NCBI RefSeq assembly: GCF_001557535.2
Contig: NZ_CP014310.1
Coordinates: 124,001 to 188,000, forward strand
DNA length: 64,000 bases
Origin: Burkholderia sp. PAMC 26561
GTDB lineage: Bacteria; Pseudomonadota; Gammaproteobacteria; Burkholderiales; Burkholderiaceae
Direction of reading: 5' to 3'
Of this stretch, positions 46,408 to 55,344 are shown in pieces. The notes under the pieces were generated by a model, which saw only the letters and a list, made by a program, of their open reading frames with translations, was not told the DNA's origin and searched no databases. Both the position numbers and the translations under genes were made by a program. Every line of letters starts with the position of its first letter. Position 1 is the stretch's first letter.

Positions 46408-46514
46408 TGTGAGTCCTTACCCGATTTGCCGTCGGGGAAGTGAAGCAGCAGGGGTGAGCAACAGCAAGCCCATATTCAGAAGCCTTCGGCGCCAACCGAA
46501 GGCTTCTGTTTTTC
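46408..46514 (+). ncRNA. Predicted countertranscribed RNA in the rep leader
   Basis: About 105 nt from the promoter at 46374-46401 to a strong terminator. It folds as a first stem CCCGA-N7-TCGGG (46420-46436) and the terminator hairpin. It lies between parB and rep, opposite to their direction, the same place as the ctRNA of repABC plasmids, which limits initiator synthesis and sets incompatibility. There is no coding potential. Its role is inferred. Confidence 0.6.
46477..46514 (+). terminator. Rho-independent terminator of the antisense RNA
   Basis: An 11-13 bp stem, CAGAAGCCTTCGG/CCGAAGGCTTCTG, with a small loop, then GTTTTT. It terminates only plus-strand transcripts; the minus side has no T run. 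Confidence 0.9.
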
Positions 46515-46575
46515 TAGGTCTGGTTAAATCATTTCGATCTCTTGTTCTAAACGGTAAGTGATTGAATTTAAATAA

Positions 46576-46590
46576 GTCTCACCGTGAGAC
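46576..46590. repeat. Palindrome GTCTCAC-C-GTGAGAC at the end of parB
   Basis: Seven-base arms around one base, overlapping the parB stop. It could be a ParB-binding (parS-like) site or a short hairpin. It is only a weak parS candidate because its centre is odd. Confidence 0.5.
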
Positions 46591-47582
46591 TATCGCTTCA
46601 ACCCTGAGAAATTCGCCAGCACAGCGTGAATTGCCTCTTCTGCTGCAACTCGCGCCTCTTCCGAATGAAAGTCGATTCGAATCGTCTCCTTCGCCCCGAT
46701 TACTTTGCAATAAACTTTTGCACCCTGACGAAAGGTCACTGGCGCTGCTCGAACCGGCTTGGCTGGCGTGGTCTTATTTTCCTTGGCAAGTCGAACCGCC
46801 GCTTCCTGAGTAATGTTCCCTGCAGAGAGGGCTTTTACCGCTTGCACGACCGCGTCGGATTTCCCTTCTCGCGAAAGGGAAGCTAGCGCCATCGCGGCCC
46901 TCCCCCCAATACACGACGGCTTTGTTTCGATGATTGCAATAGCGTCGGGCGGAAGGTCCCCAAATGACATCCACCGAGAGACCGAACCTTCGTCCGCTCC
47001 GGACTCACGAGCTAGGTCTTTCTGTTGCTTTCCGGTTTGTTCAAGCAACTTCTTAAATCCCAAATACTTTTCGTAGTCGGTGAGATCTGGCTGAAAAAGA
47101 TTGGCGTACAGCGCGCTCGCTTCGGTTGCTGTGTCATCCGGTTCCTTGAAGAAGACAGCCGGGATGCGCTCTCTTCCCAACTCGCGGAATATCGCGACCC
47201 GGTTATGACCAGAAACTATTTCATACCCGCCCGTGTCCCTTGCGCGAACGGTGATGGCTTGCACGAGCGCGTTTTGGCGGAGATTTTCTCGGAGTTCCGA
47301 ATACTGCTCCATTGTCAGCCTGCGCCGGCGTCCCTGTACTTCGTGCAGTTCCGAAATGGCTACTTCGCTAACACCCCCGCTCCGCAATTGTTCGCGAAGC
47401 TTTTCGTTCTCTTGAGACATTGCGCTCAGTTCACGCTCCTTCTCCGCGAGGAAGGGAATCGATGACATCAGTTGACCGGGTGCCGTCTTTGGGCGGGCCG
47501 GTCCTTCATCAGATGTTTTGAGGACTTTTGGATTCGACCCAATCGTGGCAGATTTGGCAGCCAACCTATCCTTAATGCTCAT
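46590..47582 (-). CDS. parB: ParB, plasmid partition protein
   Basis: About 330 residues from ATG 47582, overlapping the parA stop (ATGA). The CTP-binding ParB/Srx domain (about 80-160) has GRRRRLTMEQYSELRENLRQ and EIVSGHNRVAIFRELG. A helix-turn-helix (about 195-225) reads KQQKDLARESGADEGSVSRW. A C-terminal dimer region follows. ParB would bind centromere sites and stimulate ParA. Confidence 0.93.
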   Translation of the reverse strand: MSIKDRLAAKSATIGSNPKVLKTSDEGPARPKTAPGQLMSSIPFLAEKERELSAMSQENEKLREQLRSGGVSEVAISELHEVQGRRRRLTMEQYSELRENLRQNALVQAITVRARDTGGYEIVSGHNRVAIFRELGRERIPAVFFKEPDDTATEASALYANLFQPDLTDYEKYLGFKKLLEQTGKQQKDLARESGADEGSVSRWMSFGDLPPDAIAIIETKPSCIGGRAAMALASLSREGKSDAVVQAVKALSAGNITQEAAVRLAKENKTTPAKPVRAAPVTFRQGAKVYCKVIGAKETIRIDFHSEEARVAAEEAIHAVLANFSGLKR

Positions 47583-48817
47583 GCGACCTCCGCATCTGAC
47601 AGCCACAACGCTACCAACTCCTGGTCAATCAGCTCAGCCAGACGGTCATACGCCTCCCGGGCACGCTGATACGTCTTCAGACTTCCTTCATATCTTGAGA
47701 TGTCATAGACCGTGCCGAACTCAGCTGCTGCGCTTTGTGTAACCGTCGTGGTGGGAATTTCCACCGGCAGAACCAGCCCTTCATACGTCTTGTTTATCCA
47801 TTCCCTAACAATGTGGGTTGCAGCTTGGCTGTGATCCACTTTCGCAAGAAGGACATGAATGAAATCGAAGCTTTTATCCAAGTGAGGGGCAACCTGTTTC
47901 ATGCTCTCGGATAGATCGGACAGCAAACTCCAAAACTGTGTTGAAGATGCGTAATCCAGCGCGCTTGGCGGCGTAGGCACAATCAAGCCGTCCGCAGCCA
48001 TGAACGCATTTATAGTCATGTAGGACAAAGCTGGGGGCGTGTCGATGATGATTACATCGTAGGTATCCAACAAAGATTCCATTCCTTTATTAAGCACATC
48101 CCAAAACTGGAATGAAGAATCCTTGGATTGCTTAAATGGAAGGAAAAATTCTGCGCCAAACAAGGCCGCGCTTGCTGGAATTAGGTCAATACCGTCCCAG
48201 TAAGTCGCCTGAACCGCGTACTCTAAATTACTAACGTCACCGTAGATAAGTGGCAGGACCGTTTGTTCGTCGGACACTTCACTATCTGCAAGGATCCCGT
48301 TCAGTGCAGACAAAGAGGCCTGCGGATCCAAGTCGATAATTAGCACTCGACGCCCGAAAAGCGAAAGTCCCTGCGCAAGAGTCATAGCGGTAGTAGTCTT
48401 GCTCACGCCACCTTTGAAGTTTCCGATTGCAATCTTTTTCCCTTTGACTCCCGTCGGTCGTTTTGTGAACGGCGCAACCTTATCAATCCAGACGCGTGCC
48501 TCGGCTAGCGAAAACTCGCGGCTACGGCCGCTTCCATGCAAAGTTCCTTGCGGAAGTTCGGATTCAGCGCGGAGAAAATAATTGGCTCGTTGACGGTCGA
48601 TTCTGCAAAGAGTTCCGACTTGGGCAGTCGTGAAGACAGGCGGATTTTTTCGCGGGTGCGGCGCGAGCATGCTTTCGCGCACGTCGACCAACATGCCGCT
48701 GGCGTTGTCGGCGATGGCTTTTATCGCGGACAGCGGCATGCGCTTGGGCACATGTCTTACTTGATGATTAATCGAAACAATCGGCTTCTCTGCACGTGCT
48801 CGAGCAGCAGTCGTCAT
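47579..48817 (-). CDS. parA: ParA, type Ia partition ATPase
   Basis: About 412 residues; ATG 48817 lies 6 nt after GGAG and is preferred to 48829 and TTG 48847. The N-terminal winged-helix part (about 70-110, FTTAQVGTLCRIDRQRANYF) marks a type Ia ParA that represses its own operon. The ATPase has the deviant Walker A KGGVSKTTT, LIIDLDPQASL and Walker B DVIIIDTPPAL. It moves ParB-DNA complexes on the nucleoid. It starts a parA-parB-rep array. Confidence 0.95.
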   Translation of the reverse strand: MTTAARARAEKPIVSINHQVRHVPKRMPLSAIKAIADNASGMLVDVRESMLAPHPRKNPPVFTTAQVGTLCRIDRQRANYFLRAESELPQGTLHGSGRSREFSLAEARVWIDKVAPFTKRPTGVKGKKIAIGNFKGGVSKTTTAMTLAQGLSLFGRRVLIIDLDPQASLSALNGILADSEVSDEQTVLPLIYGDVSNLEYAVQATYWDGIDLIPASAALFGAEFFLPFKQSKDSSFQFWDVLNKGMESLLDTYDVIIIDTPPALSYMTINAFMAADGLIVPTPPSALDYASSTQFWSLLSDLSESMKQVAPHLDKSFDFIHVLLAKVDHSQAATHIVREWINKTYEGLVLPVEIPTTTVTQSAAAEFGTVYDISRYEGSLKTYQRAREAYDRLAELIDQELVALWLSDAEVA

Positions 48818-48872
48818 CCTGGACTCCATGTGAAACTGGTCAGCCAAAAGTTCTTCGCTGGTTGATTTAGTG

Positions 48873-48904
48873 AACGCTCAACGAAAAAAAACACGCTGAG
48901 CGTT
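48873..48904. promoter_or_regulatory. Inverted repeat upstream of parA (probable ParA operator)
   Basis: AACGCTCA and TGAGCGTT separated by 16 bp, 56 bp before the parA ATG. Type Ia ParA proteins bind such sites to repress par. Repeat seen; function inferred. Confidence 0.6.
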
Positions 48905-49695
48905 TAATTCCCGAAAGCGTACTCAGTAAACTGACCATTCGCAAGTTAACTTTGCAACCGTTGAAGGCTGCCAGAAGCGCGACACCACTGGCTCTCCGCG
49001 AAATACTTGAGGTAACAGGGGAAGTCTTCTCATAATGTTCAGAGCATCGTTAGCCGGCAATAGATCGACTGGACCATCGGAAGTCCATCGCCGCCATTCG
49101 ATGGGAAATATCGAGGTTTGCTGAATCGCGGGCGGACCGTGTGCTGGAACGGCGGCTAACCGACTGTTGCTCGAATACCGCGCAACATCCTGCGTGCCAG
49201 ATCATTCCGCAGCTCTGCAATTCGTGAAACAATCAACGTTGAATTGTCGGCACCCTGGAAGTCATATCCAGCATAGGGCGGCGGCATAAAATGCAAGAAT
49301 GTTTCACGCTGCCGCAAACTTCTTCCGGCTCAACGCGCCTTAAAAATAGTTTTCCGGCCCGCAAACGGTGAAACGCGAGGTTTATTGAACGTTTGTAATA
49401 AATAGGATGTAAAGCGTATTAATTACTACGGCCTGAATAGCATTGTCGGCTAGACCGTCGGCAGATGACGTGCTGAAACACATTACAACTGCCAACAGGA
49501 TTTCCCGGGAGAGCAGGGCGGCAGCAGATGACGCAGTCGCGTCAGTTGCCGACTTTGCAGAACCGGCCGCGCCACGTCGAGTGGTGCCCCGACAAGATCA
49601 GCTTTGCCTCATAAACCAATGAGGTATGTCTGATGCAGTATTCTCCTGCCCCGACAGGTAACAGGCGGTCTTTCGCTACATCGGGGAACGCGAAG
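48905..49695. other. Non-coding region upstream of parA
   Basis: About 800 bp with no supported gene. It may hold centromere sites. One palindrome is seen, TGACGC-AGTC-GCGTCA at 49529-49544. No TTATCCACA DnaA box was found by eye. Confidence 0.45.
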
Positions 49696-49830
49696 GTGAA
49701 AAAACGGGAACTCATCGATGCAGTGGCAAAACGAAGTAGGCATCGCGAAATCCGCCGCAGCAGAAACGATCGACGTATTTTGGGGACCGTGACGAACGCG
49801 GTGGTAAAGGGCGACCCAGTTCACTTCATT
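49696..49830 (+). pseudogene. Remnant of an HU-family gene
   Basis: From GTG 49696, KKRELIDAVAK reads as HU. It then shifts frame to GIAKSAAAETIDVFW, and again to TVTNAVVKGDPVHF. All three match HU order (ELIDAVA...SAAAETID...VTNAVVKGDPV). After GDPVHF the C-terminal half is missing. It lies opposite the end of another small broken gene, suggesting a rearrangement point. Confidence 0.8.
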
Positions 49831-50003
49831 GCGCTGCTTCGCTCGACCCCATCGGCGTGCAGCGAACGGATCATGACGCGTCCGTCCCGCGCCTCGCCCA
49901 GCACCTCCGCAACTCGGTCGCGGTAACGCACTAGCGCCCCGCGCTTGGGACGTGCCTTTAGCAGGAGGCGGGTGCGGGAGCAGAAACGTTTGGTGGGCGG
50001 CAT
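49821..50003 (-). pseudogene. Truncated copy of the small protein encoded at 61170-61379
   Basis: 60 residues: KRGALVRYRDRVAEVLGEAR, then DGRVMIRSLHADGVERSSAMK and stop. The intact protein at 61170 reads RGTLVRNDDRVAEVLGGARG, NRVMIRSVHGDGTTRITAVKWQNLA. So the copy ends exactly where WQNL should follow. It may still be translated. Confidence 0.65.
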
Positions 50004-50042
50004 GGCTGTAGTGAACGCGATCCTCGGAGGGGAGACCGACTG

Positions 50043-50200
50043 TTAGTCCGAATTCAAGCGGACCAGTGGTGACGCGCAGGCGCTGGCCAAAAATTGGCGT
50101 GGTTGTTTTTCAGCCTCCACCACTCGGCGCATCGGCGCTTCACTCATTTGCTGGTCGTGCAGCGCCAGCAAGCGTTCGACCACGGGGGCAGATTTCGCTC
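50043..50200 (-). pseudogene. C-terminal fragment of the gene at 56631-57098
   Basis: PVVERLLALHDQQMSEAPMR, then RVVEAEKQPRQFLASACASP matches PVIERVLALHDRQLSEAPMH and RVVEAEKQLRQFLAGESASP of the complete copy. The upstream part, about two thirds, is missing. Confidence 0.75.
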
Positions 50201-50442
50201 GGTTCTTGCAATCCACGTATCGAAGCAATTTTCAGAAAAATTTTGGGTCAGCTTCTGTCGACGGCTGAGGTCGCTGTCGGCCTTGGTGCACGAGGTCGGA
50301 GTCGAATCGGCGCGCGTTAGTCGGCGGCGGATCTTGAGTCCCTGGTATCTACCATTTTCGTCACTCGTACTGGATGGCCTTCTGCCAATCGCACACGATA
50401 CCCGTGGATGATGAACCCACCGCGTCGCTAACCACGTTTGGG

Positions 50443-50751
50443 CTAGAGGCTCTGTTGGGAGCCACATTTTCGCACAACAGGGAACGAGACCACCCGACGC
50501 GGAAGGGCAGTGAGTGGCCACAAAGCGTCATTCACTTCGAAGAAGTAAAAGCCGTTTGACAGGCCGCCGATGTTCGGGAAGCGGCTGCTCGGAGCTTCAT
50601 CGTTGAGTTGATACAGCACACTGTGGTAGCCATGTGCCGCGCACTGTCGGCCATACCGGAAAGCGGGGTGGTAGCGACCAGGGGCCGCCGCGTCGAGCAG
50701 CGATGCGTGCAGCACGTTCTCTGTCAGGCGCAGCAGACGACGAAGGCGCAT
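50443..50751 (-). CDS. Hypothetical protein
   Basis: 102 residues from ATG 50751 (GGGAAG upstream); a start at 50886 is also possible. Text such as HASLLDAAAPGRYHPAFRYG and NIGGLSNGFYFFEVNDALWP looks like a folded protein with many aromatic residues. No family was recognised. Confidence 0.4.
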   Translation of the reverse strand: MRLRRLLRLTENVLHASLLDAAAPGRYHPAFRYGRQCAAHGYHSVLYQLNDEAPSSRFPNIGGLSNGFYFFEVNDALWPLTALPRRVVSFPVVRKCGSQQSL

Positions 50752-51763
50752 GAGATTGACGACTTCCCGCACGGGAGCCACGCCCGCAGACGGGTCAATA
50801 TCGGGTCTATCAGCCCAACGAGGAAATCGGCAGCGAGTGCGTTTGCACAGCCGAACTTCCACAGAATCGAGACCAGTGATTCTCACGGCACTAGCAATTT
50901 TGATTTAAGACGCTCCCGAGCGGCAGACGGAGTTCTCGCTCGTCATCGTCACAGGGGAACGCTGCAACCGATCTATCAATTTCAAATTCTATAAGGATAA
51001 CTAACACTCGCAGATCGACATAATGTTATCAGTGCGACTGCGAGGGTCAAACCGCGTGTTGATATCTTCATTTTTACAGGCTTGACGCTGGAAGCGGTCC
51101 GCCCAAAAAGTAGACCGCGAGTTGGCTGCCGACGTGGCGCTAAGGCCTGTCGCCTGACAATGCTCTATGCGCAATGATTAGCAGAAAACTGAGCGCGCCG
51201 ATTAACTGGAGCGGTAATAGCGCTTAAGGCGAACTCGAGGCACTGTTTCTGCCGGCAAGTGTCGCCATTTCGCCAGTGGCAACGTATTCAGCGTATGTGA
51301 TCCGAGCAGCTGGATTGAAGCTGACCCGCCGTCGCAGTCGTCGATGCCGCGCTACCTTTCATCAACTCAGTACGCATCGGGAACAGACGACACCAAATTT
51401 TACGACGGTCGCACTTTGCGCTGCGCCCTGCAACCGATGTAACGCTGCAGACCCGGCGTCTGCGTCTAGGCTGTCCCAAGATGCATGGTGAACAATCCAC
51501 GTTCCAATATGGTTGCAACCCAGCGGTCGCAACGAAGTTTTACCTCGTGTCTGCGCAGATCGCGAGGGAGATCCCTTGAGCAGTTCGCCCAGCTGTGTGT
51601 ATCCGGATGCCATCTTTTCGGCTTGCGCGCTGTAGTGGGTGGCTGGAACTCGACGCGAATGGCAACATATGCAAATAAATCAACTCGGAGGTCTCTTCTA
51701 GTGCCGACCTAATTCTTGATGGTAAAGTTTGACCAACGAAACTTAATTATTGAGAAAATTCTG
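50752..51763. other. About 1 kb without a supported gene
   Basis: Short frames occur on both strands around 51276-51712, with no motif or ribosome site. It may be decayed DNA plus the promoter of the HU gene. Confidence 0.45.
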
Positions 51764-52039
51764 ATGAACAAACACGAACTTGTCGATGCAGTCGCAGCAC
51801 AATCCGGCGCAAGCAAAGCCTTGACCAGCGAAATCATCGATGAGGTGCTGGCAAGGATCACGCAAGCGGTGGTGTCCGGCGATACGGTTCAATTAGTTGG
51901 TTTTGGTTCGTTCGGTACTGGCGCGCGTGCCGCCCGTGCGGGGCGCAATCCGAAAACAGGCGAAGCGCTCCAGATTGCCGCAGCTACGACGGTAAAGTTC
52001 ACTGCAGGAAAAGCGTTCAAGGACAGCGTCAATCAGTAA
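51764..52039 (+). CDS. HU-family DNA-binding protein
   Basis: 91 residues from ATG 51764. [20 protein letters not shown], then [44 protein letters not shown], the HU beta-arm signature with the RNPKTGE motif. Normal HU length. It bends and packages DNA and would act as a plasmid-encoded nucleoid protein. An HU remnant lies 2 kb upstream. Confidence 0.94.
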   Translation: MNKHELVDAVAAQSGASKALTSEIIDEVLARITQAVVSGDTVQLVGFGSFGTGARAARAGRNPKTGEALQIAAATTVKFTAGKAFKDSVNQ

Positions 52040-52173
52040 CGCTCCGTATTCGACTGTTCATCATTGCTGGACGCTCCGTGTGTGCTCATTGGCAGTGTAG
52101 TGCTACATGGAGCTTGCTACACTTGCACCTATAATTCGGTTGATTTGGTTTAGATCTGACAAGTGACGAAGAA

Positions 52174-52446
52174 ATGAACGGCGCGCAACACTCACATCAA
52201 CCATCCCTCGTGGAAAATGGCCGGGCCGTTATGTTCACGGTAGTGACCGCTGGTCGCGAGGTGAAGGCACTGATCACGAGGACGGCGCTAGAGCAGTACT
52301 TCTGGCTGGGTCCTGATGCAAGCGAAGGCCGCGTGCTGCGTATATTTGCTGACGGCCGCCAGCGCATAACGGCCGTCACGCAGCGCGTGGCTTTACGCAG
52401 CGGCGCGACCGAAGTCCGCCTTGATGCAGAGGACTTTGCATCGTAG
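52174..52446 (+). CDS. DUF1488-like protein
   Basis: 90 residues. The core, NGRAVMFTVVTAGREVKALI, TRTALEQYFWLGPDASEGRV, resembles DUF1488, a small alpha/beta domain common on proteobacterial chromosomes and plasmids. Function unknown. It lies between HU and a repeat-containing protein gene. Confidence 0.65.
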   Translation: MNGAQHSHQPSLVENGRAVMFTVVTAGREVKALITRTALEQYFWLGPDASEGRVLRIFADGRQRITAVTQRVALRSGATEVRLDAEDFAS

Positions 52447-52641
52447 GCGCTTACATTTTCCAACGCCCAGATTTTTATAAGTTTGAGTCTTTAATTGTTG
52501 AGCTGTGATGCTTAGGCTCGGCAAAATTTTAGATTCGGTTTTTTGCTGTAGCCATCGCTCGGTTACTTGGCAGCAGTCTGACTGCTTACTGGACTCTCGC
52601 TCCTGCTGCAATTGCGAGCGCAACATTCGGAGTTTAATTTT

Positions 52642-53967
52642 ATGAGTCGTACATTTGGGCGTCCAGATTCGCGAGGCAGCGGTCCACGTCCAGCGCGCCA
52701 GCACCCGCCAACCAGCGCATCGCAGACGCAAAAGAAGCATTACGGGAAACCCGTCCAGTTAAAGGATCCCGCCCAGACGGCATCTATATTCAAGACTCGA
52801 GCGTTCAAAGTACTCGTCGACGCTGTTGGTGCCGAAAATGTAGCGTTGGGTCTCGACTCGAATCTGGCCCGCATCGCAGAATTGGTCAGCGGTGAGCGTT
52901 TTACGCACGAGACAGCGTTTCACATGGAAACGACGCTTGGTCTTCCCGATGGTTTCTTTGATCACCCAAACCCAACGTTGCCACCAGACGTGATCGCACG
53001 ACTGTGCTCTCCGCTGGAAAATAGGCCAACTGACAGCGTATTTGATGACCAAGTGGACCCTTCGCCAAGTCATAAGTCGGCCGATCACAAAAAGCACCCC
53101 GTTTTGAGCGAAGCTGTAACAGCCAAGGATGTCGATATGCCAAGAAAGACCAGCACTGCACCCGCGCCAGCCAGCAAGAAGGCCAAGGTGATTGAGCCGA
53201 AAGGTGCCGGCGCAAGCGCGAAGACCGATCAGTCGAAGGGCGTTTCCAGGGCGGCTAAGGCAGCGCAGCAACAGTCGCTTGAACTGGCGAACACACCTTC
53301 AATTCCAGAGGTTCGACAGGCGAACCTTCATATCTTGACTGCCCGCAATGGATCGAAAGCGCTGCTGAGCCGAATGTTGAACCTAAGCCAGTCAAACATG
53401 GCGCATCGGTTGCACGGGAAAAAGCGTTTGGACGATGTCGAGGTGAAACGCTTTACCGATGTACTAGAGCTGCCAGCGGGGTGGCTCGACACGCCACGAC
53501 AGACGCACGATGTGCCTGACCACGTGAACGAGCTCCTCGCACCGACCTCAAGAAAACGCAAGACTGCGACGCCCACAGCAACAAGTTATAAACCGCAAGC
53601 GGCGGTAGCGAAACATCTTGTGGACGAAACTAGCACGGTGCCTCAACCGCAAACCGTCAGCGTCCCAGACCAAGACGTTACAGGTAACCTAATGGAAAAT
53701 GTCACCACTGTAGCGAACGCTGCAGACTTCCTTAAGAAACCCGTTGATGCGGTTGATGGTGCCAACCAAAACAACCAACCGTCGAACACTGGGAAAGACT
53801 TGGCCGATGAAGCGCTTTCGCTTTCAGTGGCGAGTGACCTTGCTCATTTGCGCGGGATTCCACCCATCGCTGAAGCATTGCTGAAGACAATTGCTGCGAA
53901 GGCGCGGACCGGGCTTCTAAACGAAAACAAGGCGTTGGAGCTCTTGCAACAAATGATTTTGCTCTGA
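52642..53967 (+). CDS. Hypothetical protein with two HTH-like repeats
   Basis: 441 residues from ATG 52642 (CGGAG upstream). Two related segments are seen: about 50-115 (FKVLVDAVGAENVALGLDSN, ARIAELVSGERFTHETAFHM, ETTLGLPDGFF) and about 240-305 (HILTARNGSKALLSRMLNLS, QSNMAHRLHGKKRLDDVEVK, DVLELPAGWLD). Both look like degenerate XRE-type helix-turn-helix units. Basic, Ala/Lys/Ser/Thr-rich linkers separate them. A DNA-binding role is likely but unproven. Confidence 0.6.
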   Translation: MSRTFGRPDSRGSGPRPARQHPPTSASQTQKKHYGKPVQLKDPAQTASIFKTRAFKVLVDAVGAENVALGLDSNLARIAELVSGERFTHETAFHMETTLGLPDGFFDHPNPTLPPDVIARLCSPLENRPTDSVFDDQVDPSPSHKSADHKKHPVLSEAVTAKDVDMPRKTSTAPAPASKKAKVIEPKGAGASAKTDQSKGVSRAAKAAQQQSLELANTPSIPEVRQANLHILTARNGSKALLSRMLNLSQSNMAHRLHGKKRLDDVEVKRFTDVLELPAGWLDTPRQTHDVPDHVNELLAPTSRKRKTATPTATSYKPQAAVAKHLVDETSTVPQPQTVSVPDQDVTGNLMENVTTVANAADFLKKPVDAVDGANQNNQPSNTGKDLADEALSLSVASDLAHLRGIPPIAEALLKTIAAKARTGLLNENKALELLQQMILL

Positions 53968-54221
53968 TGAATCTTTCGTCAAGGATCAATTTCTCAATTG
54001 ATCATGACGACAAGTTCGTGTAGATGGTCTGGGATGCGGTGTGGGGCGGCACAAATAGGTTGATGCAAATCTGCGCCGGATCAGACGCCGTTATTGGTTG
54101 ATGCGTCGCATCCAGGGCCAATCGAAGACCGGCAACGTTATAGTCGGCCTGCGGTATGGCATTTAAACCCAGCATCGCGCGACGAACGATGCGGAGCCGC
54201 ACGGTTATCTCCGCGCGCCAA

Positions 54222-54851
54222 CTATGAAGCGACGGGGCTCGCTGTTTGCAGGATCTTTTGATTGTTTTCACCGCAACGCTTGTACCACTTCTGGGCAATG
54301 GCGCGGTTGGGAACCGAGTCTCCTGACGCCGAATATCCCCAGCGATTCTCCCAGTAAAGCGCGAGCGTCTGCGCAGCTTCGCGATGGCCAAAGCCGAATG
54401 CCATCTCGTATCTTGCCTTCGCGAGCTCGACATCAAGTGCTTCGCCGCGCCCGAGCCGGGCACTATCGCCCAGCGCCGCTGCTGAAAGTCCCTTCAGTTT
54501 GTCTTGCGCGTTTTCATCTTTCAAAACGTCGACGAGGATGCGATTGGCCAATTCCGGATCGCTGTCGCCGCCCGTGCCAGCGAAGAGCGACAGGGCATAA
54601 GTGACGCGCAACGCGGGGTGCTTGTCGATGCCGATCTGCATGAGGAGCTTACGGCCCAAATACGGAGCACCGGAAATTGAAGATAGGAGCAGGGCGTTGG
54701 CGGTCGTGGCAATCGACTCAAGCGGGGCAAAGCCCGATTTGTACGCGGATACAACATGTCGATAGAACTGTTCGATGTCGAGCGAAGCATCGTGAACCTT
54801 AAGCGCTTGCCACTCTCGATGGATTTGGTTAAACCAACTCAATTCGGCCAT
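54222..54851 (-). CDS. Sel1/TPR-like repeat protein
   Basis: 209 residues from ATG 54851 with GAGGAAAT upstream. The C-terminal half has Sel1-like repeats (KARYEMAFGFGHREAAQTLA; RAIAQKWYKRCGENNQ), the rest is helical. No signal peptide. It probably mediates protein contacts. Confidence 0.6.
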   Translation of the reverse strand: MAELSWFNQIHREWQALKVHDASLDIEQFYRHVVSAYKSGFAPLESIATTANALLLSSISGAPYLGRKLLMQIGIDKHPALRVTYALSLFAGTGGDSDPELANRILVDVLKDENAQDKLKGLSAAALGDSARLGRGEALDVELAKARYEMAFGFGHREAAQTLALYWENRWGYSASGDSVPNRAIAQKWYKRCGENNQKILQTASPVAS

Positions 54852-55344
54852 ATGAATTTCCTCGCGTAACAGATGCGGGATATATTACCCTTGATAGGGC
54901 GGTGCTTGAGTGAATGACGGTCTCTGTTACGACTTACCTGATTCACTGAATGACTCTTCTCAAAAACGTCTGCTCTCACGGCGGCAAATGCTCCAGGGCA
55001 TGCTTCTTTTTGCTTACTTTATCCGTAGAACAACGGCGGATGTGCGAATCCTCGATTCAAGATGGAGGTAGGAGCGATCCTTGAGTTTGCGCAACGCAGC
55101 TCGTGTCTACAAAGGAATGAACAACACAGTCTGAATGAGGTTCCAATAGTACACAGGGCGCCGCTGTTCTTCGGCCGACAATCGATATCAAACTTCATGC
55201 ACAAGTATCCAAACTTAAAGATGAAGCGGTAAGTCTGCAATCGAAAGTAGCAATGTACGCGGATGTAATGCTTTGAATTTACAAGTTTGCTTGCGTAAAT
55301 CAAGTGTCGTGGCATAGTGCAAGCATTCACTATTGGAGGCAACT
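54852..55344. other. Promoter region of the H-NS-like gene
   Basis: About 490 bp. No supported gene. The part before 55345 should hold a promoter; GGAGG lies just before the ATG. Confidence 0.5.

Noticed and set aside
46576..46590. parS site at the parB stop
   Set aside because: Palindromic but with an odd one-base centre and a single copy seen; kept only as a candidate repeat.
50144..50521. 125-residue minus-strand frame
   Set aside because: It overlaps the fragment of the Fis-like gene in another frame; a shadow.
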